A stretch of DNA of 64,000 bases, from the NCBI RefSeq assembly GCF_964656455.1, contig NC_135721.1:51529530-51593529 (forward strand). Direction: 5' to 3'. The notes under the pieces are model-generated. The model saw only the letters and a program-made list of their open reading frames with translations, was not told the origin of the DNA and made no database searches. How positions within the stretch are numbered: position 1 is the first letter of the stretch; each line of letters begins with the position of its first letter. This DNA comes from Halichoerus grypus. Its lineage: Eukaryota > Chordata > Mammalia > Carnivora > Phocidae. A program made the position numbers and the translations under genes. Positions 57,721-64,000 of this stretch are shown piece after piece.

Positions 57721-58320
57721 AGAAACAGAGTATGTACCTACTGCATTACTAGATATTTACTAACTACAAAGGGAAAAATAGTAACTTTAAAGTGGAGACA
57801 TCTGGCAGACTCCAGCCTAATCCAGTGATCAAAGTTGACATCACCACTGATAAAATATATTGACATCATGTTCCTCCTGCTATCATGCACTGAGGATACA
57901 ACATCACTCCTTCAAAGATGCATAGCCTGAATTTAATCCTGAGGACATTAGACAAAAGCAAATTGAAGGCATTTTACAAAATAACTGTCCAATACTCTTC
58001 TAAAGTGGTAAGATCATTAAAGACAGACTCAAGAACAATTCCAGATTAATGGAGACCAAGATGACATGACAACTAAAGGCAATGTGTAATTCTGGATTGA
58101 ATCCTGGTCTGGAAAAAGACATTAGAGAGACAACTGATGACACTTTAATAAAGTCTGTAGATGAGTAATGTTAATTCTTGATTTTGATAAGTGGACTATA
58201 GTCAAGCAAGATATGGAGATACAAAGTTAGATGAAGGGAATATGGGATTTTTTGGTACTATTTTTGCAAAAGTCTGAAATTGTTTCATAATGGAAAGTTA
58301 AAAAGAAAGAAAACAATTAA
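57720..58320 (+). mobile_element. L1M-type 3' UTR
   Basis: ATGACATGACAACTAAAGGC, AATGTGTAATTCTGGATTGA and CTGAAATTGTTTCATAATGG are typical. It appears to be nested in, or abut, the L1 remnants on both sides. Confidence 0.6.
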
Positions 58321-58329
58321 AAATTTGCG

Positions 58330-59290
58330 TTAAGTATTTTACAGAAAATTGGCAAAAGACTTAACAGGCACTTTACAAAAGAAGATATCCAAATAACCAA
58401 TATATACCATGAAAAAAGTGCTCGACTTTAGTCATCAAGAAAAGCAAATTAAAGCCCTGGTGAGATATCTCTGTGCATACCAGAATACCTAAAGTGAAAA
58501 AGACTGATTATATCAAATGTTGTCAAAATGGAGCAACTACTATTCTCATGCATTGTTGGTAGGAGTATAATTAGTACAACCATACTGGGAAACACTTTGG
58601 CAGCACCAATTCAAGCTGAACAAATGTAGATTCCAGCAATATGTAAGTAATGTGCATCGAGAGATATTTTTTAAAAATTTTCATAGCAGGCTTATTTGTA
58701 ATAGCCAATAACTAGAAACAATTTACATGTCCATCAATATGGAATGGATAAATAAGTGGTGGAAGGGCAACACAATGGAAAGAGAAAGCACAAATTACAA
58801 CTCAACAATATGAATGTCTTTCTCAAATAAAACATTGAGTGATGGAAACTAGGCATAAAACAGCACCTAATATACGATTCTATTATGGAAAGTTCAAAAG
58901 CCGGTAAAATTCATCTATGCTCTTATAAAGATTTTATTTATTCATTTGAGAGAGAGAATGAGTGAGCAAGTGAGAGAGCACGAGTGGCAGAGGGAGAGGG
59001 AGAAGTAGACTCCCCACTGAGCAGGGAGCCCGATGTGGGCTCAATCCCAGGACCCTGGGATCATGACCTGAGCCAAAGGCAGATGCTTAACCGACTGAGC
59101 CACCTGGGTGTCCCTCATCTATGTTCTTAGAAGTCAAGGTAATGGTTACCTCTGGAGTGACTAGAAGGCCTTCTAGGGTTCTGGTAGTCTGTTACTTGAT
59201 CTGGGTGCTGATTACATGGGTGTGTTCATTTTAATGCAAATTAATTGAGCTGTGTACTTTTCTGCATGTATGTTATGCTTCCATAAGAAG
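58330..59290 (+). mobile_element. old L1 3' region, split by a SINE
   Basis: ATCAAGAAAAGCAAATTAAA, ATTGTTGGTAGGAGTATAAT, TTACATGTCCATCAATATGG and, after the SINE, GTTACTTGATCTGGGTGCTG match old L1 in order. Confidence 0.8.
58926..59114 (-). mobile_element. CAN-SINE, antisense, inside old L1
   Basis: Flanked by TCATCTATGCTCTTA and TCATCTATGTTCTTA. Confidence 0.95.
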
Positions 59291-59299
59291 TCAACAATA

Positions 59300-60050
59300 A
59301 AGAAATCATCTTTTAGTAGAAGTCACTGCATTTCTCTAGCATAGTAATAAAGGCAAGCTTAGTGCAGGCTGACAAATGAATTCAACTCCTGGGCTGAAGA
59401 ATGCTCCGATTAGTTCTTCAGGAAGAAGTATTTTCAAAACAAAGCAATGGTCTCACTGAATGATTTTGATCATTTTCTCAGCGACAGCCTGACAACTGCA
59501 AAGTAAAAGAACTTCACAAGAACCAAATTGTCAAGCAGTGATCAAACATTTTAGAGAACTTTGAGCATTTTTATATTTGGAAGAAAATTATGTTACTAAA
59601 ATGCTGGGTAAAAGGAACTGATTCTTAAAATGTCATTTCTTTCTTAAAAATAAATGACTGCTTGATTTTACCAGGAAAACACAAAAGCACAAGGCTGTGA
59701 GTAATTATGAGTTGTATTTAGCCTCTTACAGTGTGCATTATCCTCAAGGCCACACAGATTCCCTGCTCAACCCACTGTTTGTACTCCTCTGGGCCTTGAG
59801 CCTTCTTCAGGTCATTGGGATTGACTTGAAAGCAGACAAGAGAACTTACCATCGTGATGGAAAGGTTCTGTGTCCTAAATGGGGTGTGGTTACACTGGTG
59901 TGTACGTTTATTACAACCCACTAAACTGTACACTTAAAAATTGTACTTTCAAATGTAATATAAATTATGCCCCAACTAAAAAAGAAGAATGTTAAAAATC
60001 ATTAATGGCTATTGGTTGCCTGGAATTAGAATTTATTTAACCAATACTCC
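59300..60050. other. upstream DNA, no gene seen
   Basis: An L1M-like end (CCACTAAACTGTACACTTAA, then ATTGTACTTTCAAATG) lies at about 59870-59985. Otherwise nothing recognised. Confidence 0.4.
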
Positions 60051-60057
60051 ATTATGT

Positions 60058-60277
60058 CTTTTTAAAAGATTTTATTTATTTATATGAAAGAGAGAGAGGG
60101 AGGGAGAGAGAGAGCACGAGCTGGGGGAGGGGCAGGGGAAGAGGGAGAGAGACAAGCAGACTCCCCACTGAGCTCAGAGCCCAACTTGCTCACAGTGGGT
60201 AGATCCCAGGATCCTGAGATCATGACCTGAGCCGAAGTCAGACACTTAACAAACTGTGCCACCCAGGCGCCCCCCCC
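60058..60277 (-). mobile_element. CAN-SINE, antisense
   Basis: Flanked by CCATTATGT on both sides, with a C-run at the 3' junction. Confidence 0.94.
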
Positions 60278-60828
60278 CATTATGTTATTAATAAGGCGTT
60301 CTAGAAGTACTAGTTCTCAGGGAGCTAAGTTCTCTGTAGCTTGACCTGTGTCTCCCGAATTTAAGCATCTGCAGATTGAAACAGAATCAGATGAACAAGA
60401 GAAGAATTAGCTCTGTATGAGCTTGATGAGTGCTATAAAACTGTTGCTCAATTTAATAAAATTGCATGACGGGATGATAACATATTTCCAAATCACACAC
60501 TAAGAAAGCTGGGATCAAACTAAAGTCCTTTCTACACAGGCAGCCCTGCATCCGCGCTTCCTGCTTCCCCAGTTTAGTCCTCGAGAGTCCACTTCCAGTA
60601 CCTGGGGGAGGTTGCCATCTAGTGGCAGGACGGGCAGTCATAGGGCCAAAAGCAGCGTGGGGGTAGTGAGTTTATCTTTGCCTTTTTACAGAACTCTGAA
60701 GGTCTCCTGGCAGAAGAGAATCAAATAGGTAAAATCTTTTAAAAATAAAAAAAAGATTAAAAAAATAAAAAGATACTTGGGACCTGAATTTCAGTTTTCT
60801 TTTCAACAGTCACTGTCAATTTTAGCTT

Positions 60829-61033
60829 TCTTTTTTTTTTTTTAAGATTTTATTTATTTATTTGACAGAGAGAGACACAGCGAGAGAGGGAACACAAGCA
60901 GGGGGAGTGGGAGAAGGAAAAGCAGGCTTCCCACAGAGCAGGGAGCCCGATGCAGGGCTCGATCCCAGGACCCTGGGATCATGACCCGAGCCGAAGGCAG
61001 CTGCCCAACCGACTGAGCCACCCAGGTGTCCCC
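60829..61033 (-). mobile_element. CAN-SINE, antisense
   Basis: Runs from T-tract and AAGATTTTATTTATTTATTT to GCCACCCAGGTGTCCCC. Near consensus. Confidence 0.95.
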
Positions 61034-61350
61034 AAAAAGAAAATCCTTAACAAGTTCACCCACCCGGTAGAGTCTGGCTCTTACATTCTCAACTCCCATC
61101 CTGATAGGCACTAGACAGTTAAATGGGTGAGCTGGTGGGAAGTGAGATGAAGTAGCACTGACACTGAGCTGCACTGGTGGGTACTGTGGGGGTGTGGGGC
61201 ATGCGTGCCACTTCTAAAGTGGGCAGCCAGTCCTTGGTTTGTTGTCCTGCAGGCATGCAGACCCAGTGTGGCCGGAGCTTCCAACTTCCTAGAGAAGCAG
61301 AAATTTGGATATTTTGTGTGAATTTTACATATTTTTAATAGACTTTGCTT

Positions 61351-61554
61351 TCTTAAAAGACTGATTTATTTACTTTAGAGAGAGCGAGAGAGAGCACGGG
61401 TGAGGGGGGAGGGGCAGAGGGAGAGACAGAATCCTCAAGGTGACTCCCTGCTGGGTGTGGAGGCCCACGTAGGGCTCCATTTCACCAACCTGAGATCATG
61501 ATCTGAGCCAAGACTGAGTTTGACACTTAACCTATGGAGCCACCCAGGCGCCCC
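61351..61554 (-). mobile_element. CAN-SINE, antisense, diverged
   Basis: Ends GCCACCCAGGCGCCCC. Flanks are AATAGACTTT and AATGGACTAC. Confidence 0.92.
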
Positions 61555-61862
61555 AATGGACTACTTTTTAGAGCAGTTTTAGGCTCACAGCAAAATTGAG
61601 AGGAAGGTATAGAGATTTCTCATTTACTTCCTGTCCTCACTCATGCACAGCTTCCCCTACCATCACCATCCCCTACTAGAGTGGTGTACTTGTTACAGTT
61701 GATGAGCCTACATGCACATAGCAATATCACCCAGAGTCCATAGTTTACATTCGGGTTCCCTCTAGGTGTTGTATGTTCTAAGGGTTTGGACAAATGGGTA
61801 ATGACATGTATCCACTATTGTTGTATCATACAGAATAGGTTCACTGCCCTAAAATCCTCTGC
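61555..61862 (-). mobile_element. L1M 3' UTR, reversed
   Basis: TTTTAGGCTCACAGCAAAAT, GGTATAGAGATTTCTC and GGACAAATGGGTAATGACAT are reversed L1M phrases. Confidence 0.75.
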
Positions 61863-62044
61863 ACAACTGATTTAAACTTAAAAACCAGTTGGGCCAAAAT
61901 GAGTGCGAATCTGCGAAAACGGAACAGGATGGACACAACCCGCAGGGCACAGGGCCCTCAGCTCTCTCCCTGCATGCTTCTCCTGCCTTGGTCCATGGCC
62001 CTCTGTTCTCCGGCCCTGCTGGACTTCTGGTACCTCTACTGCAG

Positions 62045-62170
62045 TGGTTCTCGACACTGGCTGCATATGAGAATGACCGGGGAGCTGGAAGGAAAAAAAG
62101 TGATATTTGGGTCCCACCTCTTGATATTTATCTTTAAGGCTCCCCAGGTGATTCTCATGTACGGCAGGAT
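62045..62170 (+). repeat. MER5A-like fragment
   Basis: AGTGGTTCTCGACACTGGCT followed by GAGAATGACCGGGGAGCT and CCCCAGGTGATTCTCATG. Confidence 0.65.
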
Positions 62171-62214
62171 TGACAACATGTAATTGCCAAGCAGACTTCC
62201 TGCCTCCAGCTTTG

Positions 62215-62480
62215 CTATGCTCTGCTTAATTTTTCACACTGCAGCAAGAAGAATCTTTTTCAAACATAAATCTGATCAAGTCACTTCTCTGCTCAAAACC
62301 CTTCCAGGGCTGCTCCTTGACATCAGGATAAATTACTTTGCATGATCGGGAGGTCCTTTAGGATCTGACCCCTGCTGAGCCTTCCAGCCTCGTCTCCTCC
62401 CATCACCTGTGCTCCTCCCCGCTATGAATGCACTTTATTTCAGTTACGCTAAACCTCGAAGTTCCATGATGTACACTTTC
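62215..62480 (+). repeat. L2-like fragment
   Basis: TCTGATCAAGTCACTTCTCT, GCTCAAAACCCTTCCAGGGC and GGATCTGACCCCTGCTGAG fit L2. Confidence 0.6.
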
Positions 62481-62791
62481 ACTCATGAGCCTTTGAACAT
62501 GTGCAACTGGAGGAGGCTGTATGAGGGTGGTCACCCAGGCACTGCTGGAGTGAGGGAGGGTGAGAGGATCTGAAGTGGTGTAGGGAGGAGGCCAACACTA
62601 GTGCCATCCTCAAAAAGATGGAAAGCTTCTTGAAGGCAGAGATTACAATTAGTAGCTATTTTCCCTCTCTCCAATCCTCTAGGGCCTTGAGTATATGAAG
62701 CAAATTCTGAATTGAAGTGAGTATAATTGAATTACATTTTCAGAAAGTATTCTCCAAGCTGGTTGGTTATTTGGGGAGGAGGCTCATTCTT

Positions 62792-63498
62792 TTTTTTTTT
62801 TTTTTTTAGTGTTCCATGATTCATTGTTTGTGCATAACACCCAGTGCTCCATGCAGAACGTGCCCTCTTTAATACCCAGGCTAACCCATCCTCCCACCCC
62901 CCTCCCCTCTAGAACCCTCAGTTTGTTTTTCAGAGTCCATTATCTCTCATGGTTCGTCTCCCCCTCCGATCTCCCCCCCTTCATTCTTCCCCTCCTGTTA
63001 TCTTCTTCTTCTTCTTTTTTTCTTATCATATATTGCAGTATTTGTTTCAGAGGTACAGATCTGTGATTCAACAGTCTTGCACAATTCACAGCACTCACCA
63101 TAGCACATACCCTCCCCAGTGTCTATCACCCAGCCACCCCATCCCTCCCACCCCACCCCCCACTCCAGCAACCCTCAGTTTGTTTCCTGACATTAAGAAT
63201 TCCTCATATCAGTGAGGTCATATGATACATGTCTTTCTCTGATTGACTTATTTCGCTCAGCATAACACCCTCCAGTTCCATCCACGTTGTTGCAAATGGC
63301 AAGATCTCATTCCTTTTGATGGGTGCATAATATTCCATTGTATATATATACCACATCTTCTTTATCCATTCATCTGTCGATGGACATCTTGGCTCTTTCC
63401 ACAGTTTGGCTATTGTGGACATTGCTGCTATAAACATCGGGGTGCACGTACCCCTTCAGATCCCTACATTTGTATCTTTGGGGTAAATACCCAGTAGT
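62792..63498 (-). mobile_element. young carnivore L1, 5'-truncated
   Basis: Flanked by a perfect 16-base duplication GAGGAGGCTCATTCTT at 62776-62791 and 63499-63514. The minus strand starts ACTACTGGGTATTTACCCC and ends in poly(A). It codes a remnant of ORF2 ending in MYHMTSLI-type residues but has no ORF1 or promoter. The perfect duplication and intact sequence imply a recent insertion. A 5'-truncated copy cannot move on its own. Confidence 0.96.
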
Positions 63499-64000
63499 GA
63501 GGAGGCTCATTCTTAACCAGAATGAGAGTCTGAGTACAACAGTAGCCATAAGAATCCATTTATTCATTCAATGACACTAATATTTATTGGTCATTTATTG
63601 CCAATTGGTTAAGACTGGAAAATCCATCAGTGATTGAAAACTGTGTACAGGGGTGGGATATCAGAAAACTTTCCTAAAGAGATAATGCCTGATTTGAGTC
63701 CTGAGGGACAAGCAGAAGCCACTCAGCGCTCTTGCTCTCTCGCTCTCTTTCTGTGTGTGTGTGTGTTGGATAGGCCTGGTGAAAAAGAGGGAATTTCAGG
63801 CAAAGAGGGCAGCAGATCTAAAGCTTTATAGTTAAAAGAAGGTGTAGTGGGTTCTAGAAAGTGAAAGTAATAATTCTACAAGTCCGAACCTGAATGATTC
63901 CAGGACCCCTTTCCAGGGCTCTCATGTTCTGGCTTAGCATCTCAAGTATGGGTTTAACATAGCTGAAATAGCATCTAATTGAGAAAGTTAAATATAATTT

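Noticed and set aside
1..64000. CRISPR arrays, operons or a defence system.
   Set aside because: The DNA is mammalian, with spliced exons and SINEs; no regular short repeat-spacer array occurs, and repeats seen are SINEs or microsatellites.

Overview
The window is vertebrate nuclear DNA from a carnivoran mammal. It holds about 40 copies of the carnivore tRNA-Lys-derived SINE (CAN-SINE) in both orientations. It also has the typical carnivore L1 3' end and older mammalian repeats (MIR, L2, L1M, MER5A, MER20, MaLR LTRs). No young dog-type SINEC_Cf copy is seen, and the copies resemble those of bears, pandas and seals. I therefore infer an arctoid carnivoran (bear/panda, pinniped or mustelid group), not a canid or felid.

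One protein-coding gene is recognisable: the 5' half of ANXA4 (annexin A4) on the minus strand. Its start-codon exon lies at 16685-16743, the next coding exon at 4886-4973 and a third at 1085-1179. All three have consensus splice sites and an unbroken phase, together encoding residues 1-62. The remaining exons lie beyond the left edge. A CpG island at about 46490-47620 is the best candidate for the ANXA4 promoter and non-coding exon 1. That implies an intron 1 of about 30 kb, and makes everything right of 47.6 kb upstream intergenic DNA.

Layout: 1-16.7 kb holds ANXA4 exons and introns, including an L1 insertion split by an LTR-like block and an MLT1-type LTR split by two SINEs. From 16.7 to 46.5 kb is intron 1, with a dispersed RPS27A retropseudogene, a chimeric SINE/RPS27A retroposon and a retroposed tRNA-Gly 5' half. 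From 46.5 to 47.6 kb is the CpG island. From 47.6 to 64 kb is repeat-rich upstream DNA with several antisense LTRs, a foldback DNA element, MER20, old L1 and a young 5'-truncated L1.

Nothing in the window suggests an operon, a CRISPR array or a new protein system. The novelty is in retroposition products: a SINE that carries antisense RPS27A sequence and a second SINE tail inside one target-site duplication (33470-33939); a tRNA-Gly 5' half flanked by a target-site duplication (20546-20612); and a poly(A)-only insertion inside an L1 (27144-27191). All coordinates come from reading the sequence by eye. Repeat family names are from memory of consensus features, not from a database search.
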